From positions 1,139,149-1,203,148 of the forward strand of contig NW_021167086.1 of assembly GCF_003711515.1 (NCBI RefSeq): a DNA stretch of 64,000 bases, written 5' to 3'. Of the stretch, positions 1 to 11,164 are shown in pieces. The notes under the pieces were generated by a model. That model had not been told where the DNA came from, did no database searches, and saw only the letters and a list, made by a program, of their open reading frames with translations. How positions within the stretch are numbered: the first letter of the stretch is position 1; each line of letters begins with the position of its first letter. Origin of the DNA: Sodiomyces alkalinus F11 (lineage: Eukaryota; Ascomycota; Sordariomycetes; Glomerellales; Plectosphaerellaceae). A program made the translations under genes and the position numbers.

Positions 1-656
1 TGATAACTCATCAGGCTGAGCATCCCGCCCAGTTTGACACTTCGCCCCAATCGAAGCTCTCGCTTACGGATACACTGCTGTTAGTCCCGACTTTTGCTCC
101 ATCCCACTCCTACTGCGTGCCCTACCTTGATGAAAAAACAAAGCCTTCTTTTCTCTTCTCTCTCCTCGGCCATTCTTTCAGTCTCACGCAGGCCACCTCA
201 AGTATATTTTGTACATGGTGCAGTGCAACTCGAGGAATATTTCCTGTATATGTCACAGGCATTCCCTCAAAACACAAGACCATTCTGTTTTACGTCCGCT
301 CTCCTCAAAGAAGAGTCATTCCAAGCCGGCTTCTCCGACTCGCCAACCCATATATTGTGGATGACCTGACCAAATACCTCAACTAACCACGCGTCATACA
401 GGAGTCGATTGTCTTACGCCGTTTGCTGCGACTTTCTCCCCCAACGTGTGCACCGACTGTTATACCTGCCCTGGAGCAGTGGATGCATTTGAATCGGGCA
501 TTCCTGCCCAGGACATAATTTAAATCGCAGAGGCCAGCACAATCCCTGGAGAACACGAGAGTGACGGATCCGGAACTTATCCTCCTTGCGGCTGCCAGCC
601 AACATACGACGATTCTTGCCCGAACGCCTGACTATCCAGGTTTGGAAACGGCAACA

Positions 657-3248
657 ATGGCTACCTCTTCGCCATTCTCATACGCACAAGCCGCCAAGGG
701 TCAAGCAGCCCAGGTGGCAACTACACCCACCAGCGAGCCAACCGAGGTGAAAAACAACAGCACCCAGGATGCCGAACAGAGCCCTGACAGCCTGGCTGTA
801 CTTTCCAACAGTGGAATAGAAGGCAAGGCATCTGAGCATGCTAGCTTATCGACGGATTCGAAGGTGGATGTTGCCCAAGAACAGGGAAAGGGTTCTACCT
901 CCCGCGAAACGAACTCCGAGTCGAACTCCGAGTCGAACACTCCGTCTCTGACCGGATCGAGACGCGAAGACAGCGATGCCCCTGCCGACAATCTCTCTCA
1001 AGGGGATGAGAAAAGGGCTGTCCGATCATCAAGCGCCTCCACTCGCCTTACCGATGATTCCGATTTCAAGAAAGGGCAGCGTAAAGGACGAAAAGGCAAG
1101 GCCACTGGCACTTCGGCCGCGGACTCTGATAAAGTCAAGGATAAGGAGGAGGAGAAGGAAAAGGAAAAGGAATTGCCCAAGGTCGAGCTCACCGAAGCAC
1201 CACTGCCCTTGGTGAATATCTGGACTCAGCGGAAGGAAGCGCAGGCTGCCAAATTGAAGCCCAATGTCGCGACCAATGTGTCAAGTATCGGGGGTGATGC
1301 TCCAACTGCAGCCTCTACGGGGTCGAACGCTTCCCAGGAGGCAAAGAAGAAGTCGAAGACGTCCGAGGCGGGTTCGCTGCCGAAGACCACACACAACGGT
1401 CACCCCGGTGCATTCAAAGGACAGAGAAAGGCCGGCGAGGATGGCCGCGGTGAGAACGATGGGACCGCCAGAAGAGGTGCGCCTCGCGGCTCGAGGGTCG
1501 CTGAGAAGGCTGAAGCGTTGCCTCCCTCTGCAGATTCATCTGCATGGCCGACTCCGGAGACGGCTATTCGGGAAGAAAAGCGCAAGCCAACCGACAGGGT
1601 AGAGAAACCCGAGCCATCCGAGCCCAACGACGACACTGCATCGACGAAGACCAGAAAGAAGGAACAGTGGGAGCGCATCGATTTCGTTCCCACGGTCAAT
1701 TGGGAGACCCCGGTTCCAGCGCTCCGCGGCTCCCGTGGGGGTCGTGGAGGAGGCAGCGGCCGAGGTGGCCGAGATGTCACCTCAAGAGGGGGCTCTCATG
1801 TCGCATCAAGCGCCCCCGTTGCTGCGGACAAGCCTGCCGATGTTACGCCCGCCGTTGCGTCGAAGGGTGCCAACGATCAACGAGACAAGGCGCGGGACGG
1901 TGCACCGTCCCATCGGGGCAATGCGCCGCCATCGGCTGTCGCGAAGCAGTCTACAGCCGACAACCCCCGCAACAAGGATCATCGGAAGCCGTCGGGCCCC
2001 GCACGAGGTGACCGCGTCAAAGACTCTACGTCAACTCAGTCTGCTGTAAGTTTGTCACGGATCACTCAATCCAGCCTCATCGCATGCTGCGGGGTAGCTA
2101 TCGTGAACTTGCACTAACTTTGTAAGAAGGACCAAGCAGTGCCACCGAGGTCTGAGGGGCGTGGCGAGAAGGGTGGCCGGGGAGGAGGCCCTTACCGCGG
2201 TTCTCGAGGAGGACACCCGGCGAACAGTCACGCGATGCATGCTCAGGCACAATATCTGCCGAATGGCGGACCCTATTCTCACCCACCCATGTCGTCTCGG
2301 CATCAAAATTTCACGAGTCCGCCCCTCTCCCAAGGCAACTCGTTCTCTCAAGGGTTCGGTTCCCAGGGTCGCCCAGGAGGTCGTGGGGGAGCCAATCGGC
2401 AGTCGTCGGCCTCCACAGGCTACTCACATCGTGGGAACGGAGCTAATGGCAATTCCGCACGGCCCAGGCCTCTGTCTACACAAAACATGGCCCCGTATAC
2501 ATGGGATACGTACGCGGGCATGCCCATGACAGCGCCTCCTTACCCCCCTCAGCTTTTCAACTACGAGCTCAAGGCGGTCTTGACTCAGCAGGTGGAGTAT
2601 TACTTCTCCGTCAACAATCTCTGCAAGGATGGTCATCTCCGGAGGCATATGGACTCGCAAGGATTCGTTTTCCTCTCCATCATCCACGGCTTTGCTCGGG
2701 TCAAACAGCTCAGCGGCGACAACTACACGTTCCTGCGTGCTTCTGTTGCTGATTCGACCCAGCTCGACTTTGTCGCTGGGAAGGACGGCATTGACCGTAT
2801 CCGTTCGCGCCATCACTGGCAGAAGTTCGTCCTGCCAATGGACCAGAGAGTGGAAGCCGCTCAGACAGCAGGCCCGGAATACTTCTACTATCAGTCCATT
2901 GACCAGCAGGCCATGAACAGCATGGTCGCCGGCGGCTATCCCATGGGTTCCCCGACGTCGTACGCCAACGGCACCACGTTCGACCCGAGCGGCTACGCAA
3001 ACGGAGCGCACGTTATTGATGGTAATGGCGCCCAGCTCTCTGCCACTGTTCCCGAGTTCCAACCCGGCATGTATAATACCCAGCTTCCGGATCAGGAGGG
3101 CAACAGCGTCTCCAGCAAGCCGACCGCCTCGACCAGCAGCCCGAATGGGCCTGCCGCTGAGCCAGAGGGCACCTCGCAGACGGCCAGTTCTCATGTGAAT
3201 GGGACTAGCGCTATCGAGTCGCAGCCGTCGGGCGTCCTCGAGTCGTAG
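657..3248 (+). CDS. La-motif RNA-binding protein (LARP1-like), join(657..2045, 2130..3248)
   Basis: Two exons encode about 835 residues. The start is the ATG at 657 (MATSSPFSYAQAAKG); the upstream in-frame codons have no better ATG. An 84-bp intron has donor GTAAGT at 2046 and acceptor AG at 2128-2129, with a CTAAC branch point just upstream; the join is in phase 0. The first ~600 residues are low-complexity: Ser/Thr, Lys/Glu, then RGG-type Arg/Gly repeats. A La motif lies at about residues 605-670 (VEYYFSVNNLCKDGHLRRHM... GFVFLSIIHGFARVKQL), with the YYFS-NL core typical of LARP proteins. Proteins of this family bind mRNA in the cytoplasm and influence translation and stability. The frame stops at TAG 3246-3248, but the same frame stays open afterwards and encodes a DM15-like segment (next entry), so the true C-terminus may be longer. 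Confidence 0.85.
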
Positions 3249-3716
3249 AGTGGCGAAAGCGTCTACGACGCCTGTGGCGGTGAGGCTTCAGCAGGCACTT
3301 GCGTATCGTTGAGCCCGTCTCAGCGCGTACGCATCCTTCAGTTCCATGCCGGAACATCAAGGTCGGGGCCGAGAATTGACGACATTTCTTATTCCAGGCT
3401 TCGATCTCATGCACTTGGCCTGAGAAATGAATCCGAGACGGGAGAGCTCCCCCGCTCAATGATCACGCTCTACCAGTTCTGGTCACATTACCTTGTGGAA
3501 CATTTTGAGTGGGGTATGTTTGAGGAGTTTCGCCAGCAAGCTCTTTCGGATCTGGCACGGGAGCCCTTGTGTGCTCTCGGTCTGAAGCACCTCGTGGCAT
3601 TTTACGAGTCTGTTCTTGCCAAGAAGGGTGAGGCCATTCCCCTGGATAATCTCGAACACCTTTTAGAAGATGCGAAGCGACTGCTCGCTGAGGCTACACA
3701 CGGCCCCGGACTCTAG
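3249..3716 (+). CDS. DM15-like segment, probable C-terminal exon of the LARP1-like gene
   Basis: This stretch is open in the same frame as the La-motif exon, separated from it only by TAG 3246-3248. It encodes MITLYQFWSHYLVEHFEWG followed by MFEEFRQQALSDLAREPL and GLKHLVAFYESVLAKKG. The layout matches the DM15 boxes at the C-terminus of LARP1 proteins (LY-FW-F-L-FN, MYEEF-ALEDA, GL--L-FY), which in animals bind the mRNA cap and TOP motif. An in-frame intron could remove the TAG: donor GTGAAT at 3195 with acceptor CAG ending at 3323 (129 nt) or 3341 (147 nt). The donor is weak, so a nonsense mutation or readthrough is possible. After the TAG at 3714-3716 another frame stays open to 3906 (rich in Ser/Gly, ending near WYLGQDDLKAISS), which might be a further displaced part of the gene. 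No independent ATG near its beginning suggests a separate gene. Confidence 0.55.
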   Translation, partial: SGESVYDACGGEASAGTCVSLSPSQRVRILQFHAGTSRSGPRIDDISYSRLRSHALGLRNESETGELPRSMITLYQFWSHYLVEHFEWGMFEEFRQQALSDLAREPLCALGLKHLVAFYESVLAKKGEAIPLDNLEHLLEDAKRLLAEATHGPGL

Positions 3717-6260
3717 CTCGTTACCATTGGATGCTTCAGTTACGGCGAATAGTGCACGAAGCGGCGGTTCTAGCTGGATGCCAGTTGGAGGAGGTTCACA
3801 GTTCCAGGGGTCGTCTACACAACGTCCAGTAGTGCCTGCATCCAGCAGCTGGTACTTGGGACAAGATGATCTCAAAGCTATCTCTTCGGTTTTCGGAAAA
3901 AGTTGAATTTGGACGGCGTTCTGAGGTTCGCGTCCAGAGGAAATGACTGCATTTTTTCTTTTAATGATTGGAAAGAAAAGCCTTGCTGATCAGATGGCTA
4001 CGAGGGAAGGGAAACAGAAAAAGGAAAATGAAGGAAGAAAGCGGGGATGGAGACTGGCAGCAATTCGACAGTAAGAGAGCTGGCTTGGTTCTCTCCATCA
4101 CCTACCTCATGCGGCGGCAGCGACTTATTCCCTTCACGCCTGGGCTATGACAAATGAAACGAGGATATTGGGGGGTTGGGTTTTTTATTTTTTATTTATT
4201 TTTTCCCTTCTTCTTTTCCCTTCTTCGAGAGGCTGTATCCCGCGCCAGCTTGGCAGTTGAGTTGGCGGCACCAGTTCCTGAGCAAGCCTTCCTCGTGGTC
4301 AGGCTTTTGGGGAGGTTGAAGTGTGTAGGCTCTTCGAAAGTTGAGAAAGGTCATGGAAACCAGAGACTACGAAGGCTTGACACCTTTCTGGGATCCTCGA
4401 CCTTTACCCGTCCGACGACGCACATATTTGCCCCAAGTTGCCCTCGAGAAAAGGGGTATTCCTGACCGGCTTTTACAGTCGAGAAGTTGGAGGCAGGATC
4501 AAGGGGAGTATGGCCGGTGGGGAGAAGGTTGTCGATTTGATGGATATTGGACTTGCTTTTCCTGATGCCTTTAAAAAAAAAACTGGACTAACAGCGAACC
4601 AAACCCAGCGAAAATGGTGGCTGTTGGTGATACACTGTACGAATAGAATCCAGACACGAAGAAAATAACGTTTGCACCACCCACAGGGATTGATTACATA
4701 ACATATCCTCTCTTGTCTGACCGTGCTACGTGTACAGTCATTACCAGAGTGGCACATACCTGCCCTGCATACGTAAGGTGGTTCACTTGCGACTTGCCAA
4801 CAGGGTACCTAGTCAGCCAAGGTGTCACATAGTGGGCCGGCAGACGGTCTTCCCTGATCCCTTTTCTCGCTCTGGCCTCGGCTTGCTCTTGTGCGATCCC
4901 TTAACTTTCGACATACCCGTTGTCGACTCGTCAGAGCAAAGCTGCAGTATCTATCTGCAGTGTACAACTTAGCATACGCAAGTTTAGACGGCAGTCTTTC
5001 GACTTTGGAGGCATTACGTCCGCGCACCAAGTCGATTAGGGCACATCCAACTTCAAGAAAGGTCTCATCTCGTCACCCCGCACTACCTACCTTACGTTAT
5101 TTAGCGCACATGTATAATTACTTCGTATATACGCTGTCACCGTGAACTATGAGAAATTCCAACTCGACAAAGTCCCCTGGGCTGCCGCTGAGAGCCGGAG
5201 GGCAGTGCTGCGAGGCGACGTGGGGAGTTTGCTGACTGCATCGAGATCCGCACCGCACTAACATGCAAACAGAGAGAGAACCATGGGAACTCGTTTATAT
5301 GGTATTCCGCTGTGGCAGGATACTGTCTCTCACCTATCTGTTCTCATCTGAGCGCAAAGTGCGGTGCCTGACTCTTGCCCTCGTACCTTATGTAAGGCAA
5401 GCATGGTCGGTCTTATGGGAAAACGCTTGCTTGGCAGGCGACGACAGGGAAAGAGCCTCAGTCCTTGGCCATTCCACTGAGTACCATCACCATAAATAAG
5501 CGTACGCGGGTTTCAAAGTACTACTCAAACGTACCTTCGCCTTTCTATTCTTTTTATATGTTTTATTCTTTGTGTTAATTATCCACATCGTGTCTACCAG
5601 TGCCCAGGTCTGCTCCATTCCCGTGACGACATACCGCTGGTAGGCATTGCTCAATAGTCACTTTTAACTAGTGCTGCGTACCCTTGCGAGCACCCTGGAA
5701 AGCATGTGGAATGACATACAGAGGTACGAATAAGATGAGGCAACATGGCAGCTGTTGAGGCAGTGTTTGACCAGCCAGTACGAAGTACAGCCTGCCTGTA
5801 CTTACTCCGTAGTACGTACATACGCGCGTACGAAGTACATCTAGATAACTAGATAAGGTAGTAAGCTTGGGATGGCTTCCGCCCCTCCTCGCCCCTCGCC
5901 CCTCCCCTCCTTCCCCACTTACCAACTGCCACAGCACCGTCCCACTACTGTACGTCGCACTCCGTAATACCTCATTGCCTTTTCTCTCTTGTCCCTCCTC
6001 TTTAACTCTTCCCCCCCAACTGACCGTTTCATTTTCGCCACCCTTTTCAACATACCATCTCGACAACTCTTCTTTTCCTTCTAGCAGCCACCCCCATCTT
6101 AATACTGTGCAATCCAATATCCGACTTGGTAACAATCACGAAACCAACGCACATACGTTGGGAGGGTGTACGAATTTATGACAGATCGCCTCACTTCCTC
6201 ACCAACAACCAAGCCCCGAGCACGTCTCCGTTACAACTTGATCATTTTGAAAGCTCAGGT
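3717..6260. other. intergenic region with pyrimidine-rich promoter tract
   Basis: No convincing gene is present. The stretch 3720-3906 is the open tail mentioned under the DM15 segment. Short AT-rich and homopolymer runs occur near 4185-4225 and 4570. Two copies of the GTACGAAGTAC motif lie at 5778-5788 and 5828-5838. From about 5868 to 6090 the plus strand is strongly C/T-rich, as is common in promoters and 5' leaders of filamentous fungi, and it leads into the gene starting at 6261. Confidence 0.5.
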
Positions 6261-8462
6261 ATGAGTTACGACAATGATCCTCGCGACTATGGTCGTCGCT
6301 ATGTGCGCGAGGACAGCCGTCCCGAGCGAGAATCCCGCTTTGCCGATGATTCCTACCTGAAACCTTACAGCCCCCGCGAGCTGATCCCGCGGAGACGCGA
6401 AGACAGTGATTTATCCGTCGAAGAGGTCCGCCGGGAGTTCCCGCCTCCTGGATATCGCGACGCTCGCAGGGCCCGCTCAGCCGAGCCTGGTCATTACCAA
6501 GACTATCGCTATGACGATCGTTCCCGGGATCATCATGAACGCGACTACTACGACCGCGACTACGACCGCGACTACGACCGCCGAGGCAAGAAGAGCAGTA
6601 GCACATATTATGAGGACGAAGAAAAGAAATCTCGGAAGCGTGTCCTGAATCAGCAAGAAAAGATCATTGCGGCGGTTGCTGGCGCCGCCCTGGCTTTCGG
6701 GGGGAAAGAGCTGTATGATCGCTATGATGCCAAGGAGAACGGCACCCCCGTCGAACGCAACTACCTCACCTCGGCAGCCCTCAGCGCGGCTGGTGCTCTG
6801 GCAGGGTATCAAGGCGCCGAGATCTACAATAAGAAGGCCGGCAAGCACGACAAGCAGTCCCAGCTGATCGCACACCGCGGCCGTGACGACGATGACGATG
6901 GACAGAAGAAAGGTGCCAAGTCGTTTCTCGAGAGTGCCCTCGCGGCCTCGGGTCTGGGTGCTGCCGTAAAGGCGGTGACAGGCGGCGGCTCCGACAGCAA
7001 AGACGACAAGGACGACACCCGAAGCCGCCGCGGCAGCCAGGACGGCGATTCTCTTGCCCGGTCCAAACCTCGCGAGCGCGACGCCGGCAACGACAAATTT
7101 GCCAAGGCACAGAAGGCTGCCATGGCCTCTCTTATCGCCGGTGCGACCGAGGCCTTCCGCGTCGCCAGGGAGCCCGGCGGCTGGAAGGGCGAGAAGACGA
7201 AGCGCATAGTTACGGCTGCTGCCGGTGCTGCCGCCGTCGACGCCGCCCAGGGGGGCGACAAAGATGGCAAGATGAGCCTGGCCGAATCCGTCATCGGAGG
7301 TCTCCTGGGGAACCGTGTCATCAACGGTTCGAAGAGCAACATCGAGGAAGATAAGGCGACAGGCCGTAGCCGATCTCGATCTCGTGCGCCTTCTCGCTCA
7401 GGAGCGGACGGCGGCAGTGGCGGCGTCAGTGGTCTCGCAGCGCTGGCGACGGCTGGTCTCGGTGCGCTAGGCGCCAAGAAGGCCTACGATCACGTAAAGG
7501 ACAAGAGGTCGCCGAGCCGGGGCCGTAGTGCGGACTCGATCGATAGTCGAGATGATCGTCGACAACGCAGCCGGAGCCGCAGCCGCAGCGTGGTTGACGC
7601 GGCGCGCAAGAGGCTCGCAAAGTTGGGAATCGGAAACGGTCCCGATGACAGGGACGCAGACCGAGACCGACGTTCCCGTCGGGACGACAGCGAGTACGAG
7701 GATACACGGAGCTCACGGCGCAAGTCACGGAGGTACTCGGATGAATCCTACGACGATGATGATAATGGTCGGTCCCATCCGTCACGAGGTACCGGGGATG
7801 CTCGCGACCCCGGTCACAGGGACAGGGACAGGGACAGGGACTCCAGGGATTCTTATTACGACGACGACAGGTCTTACACTAGCAACCGGCGGCGAGACCG
7901 GTCGCGGCGGAGGCACGGCGGGCGGTCTGACGCGGGATCAGACTCGGATCTGGGAGACTCGGATGATGATCTGAAGACATCGAGGAGAATGAGAGGTAAG
8001 CAAGTTCTCACCACAGGCCTGGCGGCCGTAGCCACCATTCACGCAGCGAACGGAGTCTATCAAAGCATGGAGGCGCGGACGGCTCGGCAGAAGGCCGTTC
8101 GCGAAGGGAGACTGAGCCTCGAGGAAGCCCGAAAGTTGAAAGCGAAGGCCATGCTACAAGATGCGGCCCAAATCGGCCTGGCTGGGCTAGGCATTCATGG
8201 CGCCATGTCTCAGCTTAAGTCGGCAAAGGAGAAGACCAATGAGTGTCGGAATTGGGAACACCGGCGAGCTATCCGACACCAGAGGCGGATCGAGCGACTC
8301 GAGCGGCAACCGCGGCAGCAGGAGCAGCGGCACAACGATGGCGATGGCCGGTCTTCTTCTTCATCATCTTCTCCCTCAGGGTCCAGGTATAACTACGGAG
8401 ACCGGTTTCTCGACGGAAACCACTACTCTGTCGGCGCTTTGCCCCCGCCGTCTGTCAGATAA
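6261..8462 (+). CDS. RD/RS-rich protein with glycine-zipper-like helices (DUF3824-like)
   Basis: A single uninterrupted exon encodes 733 residues. The start is the ATG at 6261 (MSYDNDPRDYGRR), the first ATG of the frame. The protein alternates highly charged blocks (RD, RDRDRD, DDDD, SRSRSRS) with short Ala/Gly-rich hydrophobic segments, for example IIAAVAGAALAFGG (about 135-148), SAALSAAGALAGYQG (about 171-185) and GLAALATAGLGALGAKKAYD. Several of these end in a -YD or -YN-K motif, as in fungal DUF3824-type proteins, where small-residue helices are followed by basic tails. Such segments could associate with membranes or self-assemble; none is a classical signal peptide. The biological role is unknown. 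An origin by internal duplication of the helix-plus-basic-tail module is plausible. The DUF assignment rests on pattern memory only. Confidence 0.7.
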   Translation: MSYDNDPRDYGRRYVREDSRPERESRFADDSYLKPYSPRELIPRRREDSDLSVEEVRREFPPPGYRDARRARSAEPGHYQDYRYDDRSRDHHERDYYDRDYDRDYDRRGKKSSSTYYEDEEKKSRKRVLNQQEKIIAAVAGAALAFGGKELYDRYDAKENGTPVERNYLTSAALSAAGALAGYQGAEIYNKKAGKHDKQSQLIAHRGRDDDDDGQKKGAKSFLESALAASGLGAAVKAVTGGGSDSKDDKDDTRSRRGSQDGDSLARSKPRERDAGNDKFAKAQKAAMASLIAGATEAFRVAREPGGWKGEKTKRIVTAAAGAAAVDAAQGGDKDGKMSLAESVIGGLLGNRVINGSKSNIEEDKATGRSRSRSRAPSRSGADGGSGGVSGLAALATAGLGALGAKKAYDHVKDKRSPSRGRSADSIDSRDDRRQRSRSRSRSVVDAARKRLAKLGIGNGPDDRDADRDRRSRRDDSEYEDTRSSRRKSRRYSDESYDDDDNGRSHPSRGTGDARDPGHRDRDRDRDSRDSYYDDDRSYTSNRRRDRSRRRHGGRSDAGSDSDLGDSDDDLKTSRRMRGKQVLTTGLAAVATIHAANGVYQSMEARTARQKAVREGRLSLEEARKLKAKAMLQDAAQIGLAGLGIHGAMSQLKSAKEKTNECRNWEHRRAIRHQRRIERLERQPRQQEQRHNDGDGRSSSSSSSPSGSRYNYGDRFLDGNHYSVGALPPPSVR

Positions 8463-10081
8463 CGGTGACAAAGACGACAGACGTTGAAGACGTGCACCTA
8501 CTCAGGCGACGGAGCGCGGCATTGTGGTCATTTTCACCCTCCGCCTCTGCTTCCGCCTCTGCTTCCGCCTCTGCTTCCGCCTCTGCTTCCGCCTCGCTTC
8601 GGACTGAAGCGACCCTTCGAACCATTGCATTGGCCCGTCGGTTGGAAGATGCCCGTCCCACCCGCATTACCTATTTTATTTACGCATCAACCATAATATT
8701 GGGGTTCCTGCATGAATGACATCACGACGATCACTACAGTCACGACTTGGATGATTACATGAAACAAATGAGAACGGCCGAAAGCAAAGAGAGAAAGAAA
8801 AAAAGAGGAACTAAAACTGGGACATGGCATCTTAAGATGAGAACTTGGCATGGGATGTGTTGTCACGTTAGAGCTACACGCAGGGACATCTAGAGAGATC
8901 TAGAAGGGCTTTCTCACGCATGGCAAAATGTCGAAACCTCCTCTCCTCCGTCCTTTGGCATGGCTTGATAGACTCAGGAAGGCGCTTTTCTCACCTTTCT
9001 TCTTCCCTCTCCCCAGTTACATTTACTTGTGGATTTTCGACGAGCTGATCACTGATTACCGTGCATCGTGATAGATCGACGCCACTAATTGGGAGAGTTC
9101 CCTTAGGGGATAAACACGCACATGCCCGACCCATCATGTCCATGCATTACGGTTCGCCCACGCGGCGCGGCTAAGACGACAGCGTGTGGCCAGGCGAGAA
9201 ACTTCCGGAGCTGAATGCAACGGAGACTTGGCCATTTACGACGAGGCGATCTTCCACCGAGCGACGCGAGCCGATGACTTGCAATTCCCGACAAAAATGT
9301 GCTAGCAGATCAGAGGGGAGAAGGATGGTGGGCGCTGCGCCAATCTCAACCAGTAATCGGGGGGTTTGCAACCGAGACGATATGAGCGATGAGAGTTTCA
9401 GGCATTCTCCACACGGGAGCCAAGAATGCAGGGAGGGCGGGGAGATTTTCCTACCTGACTCGTCCCGGACCGGATGGAGCGGGTTGCGGCGACTAGCGGT
9501 GAAGAATGGAGGGCAGGATGAGGATGAGGGAGAGGAGGGAGAGGAGGGCAGGAGGGGTGGAGGTAAAGAAGGTATCCGTATATTTGTAGTGGGAAAGGAT
9601 CTTGGATTCGGGCCCCTTTTCTATGATGAGACGCATGTTTCCTTGCCATTTGAGAATGAATCATATTTCTGCTTTTGGGTCCTCTTTTTACCTTTTTTTT
9701 TTCTTCCTTATCTTCCTTCCCCCCGCCGTTTTAATTTTGCAAGAATCGCTTGTTACATACGTCGTGGATGAACATAATAACTTCAAAAGGCGACGGGAAG
9801 AGTTTCGGGGGCTTTGAATTTATAGATATTCTCACCTTCCACGACAAGAGATGGGACTTGTCCAACCATTCACGGTGTCGTAGCATTTGAACCGTATCAC
9901 CAACGGTCACGGGAAGACAACCTGGGTATGTCCATGATGGAAACCAAGAGAAGTTTCCACAGTCCATTGCATCATGCAGTTCGAGGTACTTTATTAGATA
10001 AGTTGTGTTCGGCAAGTAACATGCTCCGTAACTCAGGTATGGAGCCGGACCCTACCAAGTACGGAGTACGAAGTACGTACG
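8463..10081. other. intergenic region
   Basis: No supported gene. It contains the 12-bp minisatellite at 8541-8594 just past the stop of the RD-rich gene. A purine-rich stretch near 9500-9600 creates the long open frame at 9184-9771. A T-rich run lies near 9690. At 10059-10080, next to the edge of the AT-rich block, there is a cluster of GTAC-containing palindromic motifs. Confidence 0.5.
8541..8594. repeat. 12-bp minisatellite, about 4.5 copies
   Basis: Unit CCGCCTCTGCTT is repeated four times exactly (8541-8588), followed by a partial fifth copy. It lies about 80 bp after the stop codon of the RD-rich gene, so it is probably in the 3' untranslated region. Confidence 0.9.
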
Positions 10082-10135
10082 TTGTACACTAAGGTAAGGT
10101 ACCTTACCGGGAAAATGGGGTACGAAGGTACAGTT
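10082..10135. repeat. left terminal inverted repeat (imperfect)
   Basis: Pairs with 18994-19037. The shared words are TTGTACACTA (10082-10091), CCTTACCGGGAA (10102-10113) and TACAGTT (10129-10135). A 16-bp palindrome GGTAAGGTACCTTACC spans 10093-10108 and accounts for the extra bases relative to the right end. Confidence 0.55.
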
Positions 10136-10536
10136 GCAGCACGGCTATCTATAGCTGTTACATACTGGTATATAGTTGTATAATTATGTAATATTATAAC
10201 CGCTATTATAGTTGCCGACCGTTGTATAGAGTTATAGGAATAAATACCTTTCTAAATATTAATTATTATATATACTATAGTAATTTATATAAGGAGGTAT
10301 AATACCAGTTATTAAGGAACGGATATATTACTCTATACTAATATCTATAGGGAATACTATAAGCGAGTCCCCTAGATTTTATCTTTATCGTCTGCTTTAT
10401 AGCTATCTTCTATATGCCCGTCCTTTACCCTCTACTCTGCCTTCTATTATTCTTTTTGCTGCTTCTGCTACCGCTACTCTTAATTATAAAGACCGATAAG
10501 ATTTATATTATCGGGTAAATATCCTTCTTATTCGGC

Positions 10537-10572
10537 GGCTTAGGTTTCGGCTTAGGTTTCGGCTTAGGCTTT
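10537..10572. repeat. 12-bp tandem repeat, three copies
   Basis: The unit GGCTTAGGTTTC occurs three times in a row, the last copy diverged, in the left part of the RIP-degraded block. It is outside the two readable relic frames. Confidence 0.7.
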
Positions 10573-11164
10573 AGCGGCGATATTATCGGTAGCGACCTCT
10601 TCCTATCGAGCTTATTTAGTGGCCTCTATAGTAGCTATTATAGCTAGAAATCTTTAGAAGAGTCTTTCCTCCTACTCCTCCAGGTAGGTAGGGGGTTAGG
10701 GGTCTTAATACGAGGATATAATTCTGTAGTTATATTAATTTAGGTGTATATATCTTAGGGCCTATGTAGACTTATAACGTGATAATAGAGGTGGTGGTGG
10801 TGTTACTGCTATTCTTATTTAATTATAAAGAGTTTATCGTAGGGAAGGAGGAAGAGTTAATTATAAAAAGGCGGATAGTTAGTAGTTAATATTAAGCGGA
10901 TAATAGTGATTACCTAAATAATAGAAAGAACAAAGAACCGCATAATAGCTTTTATTTATAGTATATATATTAGTAGTTACTAGTAGCTATCGTCTTAAGA
11001 TTATTATATAGACTATAGAGCCGCGAGTAAATCTAACTATCGTTATTATTAAGAATAGTGACCCTAATCCTGGCCCTAACTAACCTGCCTTTATAATACC
11101 CTTTATACCCTAATAACGGCGACGGAGAGATCGTAGGTATAAAGGTGAGTTATATAGTATTATA

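Noticed and set aside
2424..3194. 256-codon antisense frame under the La-motif exon
   Set aside because: It is the shadow of the GC-rich coding exon on the plus strand, whose La motif is clearly real.
6824..7477. 217-codon antisense frame in the RD-rich gene
   Set aside because: Mirror of repetitive Arg/Asp/Ala codons of the plus-strand gene; no independent evidence.
9184..9771. 195-codon open frame on the plus strand
   Set aside because: Composition is driven by purine-rich GAGGGAGGA repeats and a T-rich tail; there is no domain, and no plausible start context or introns.
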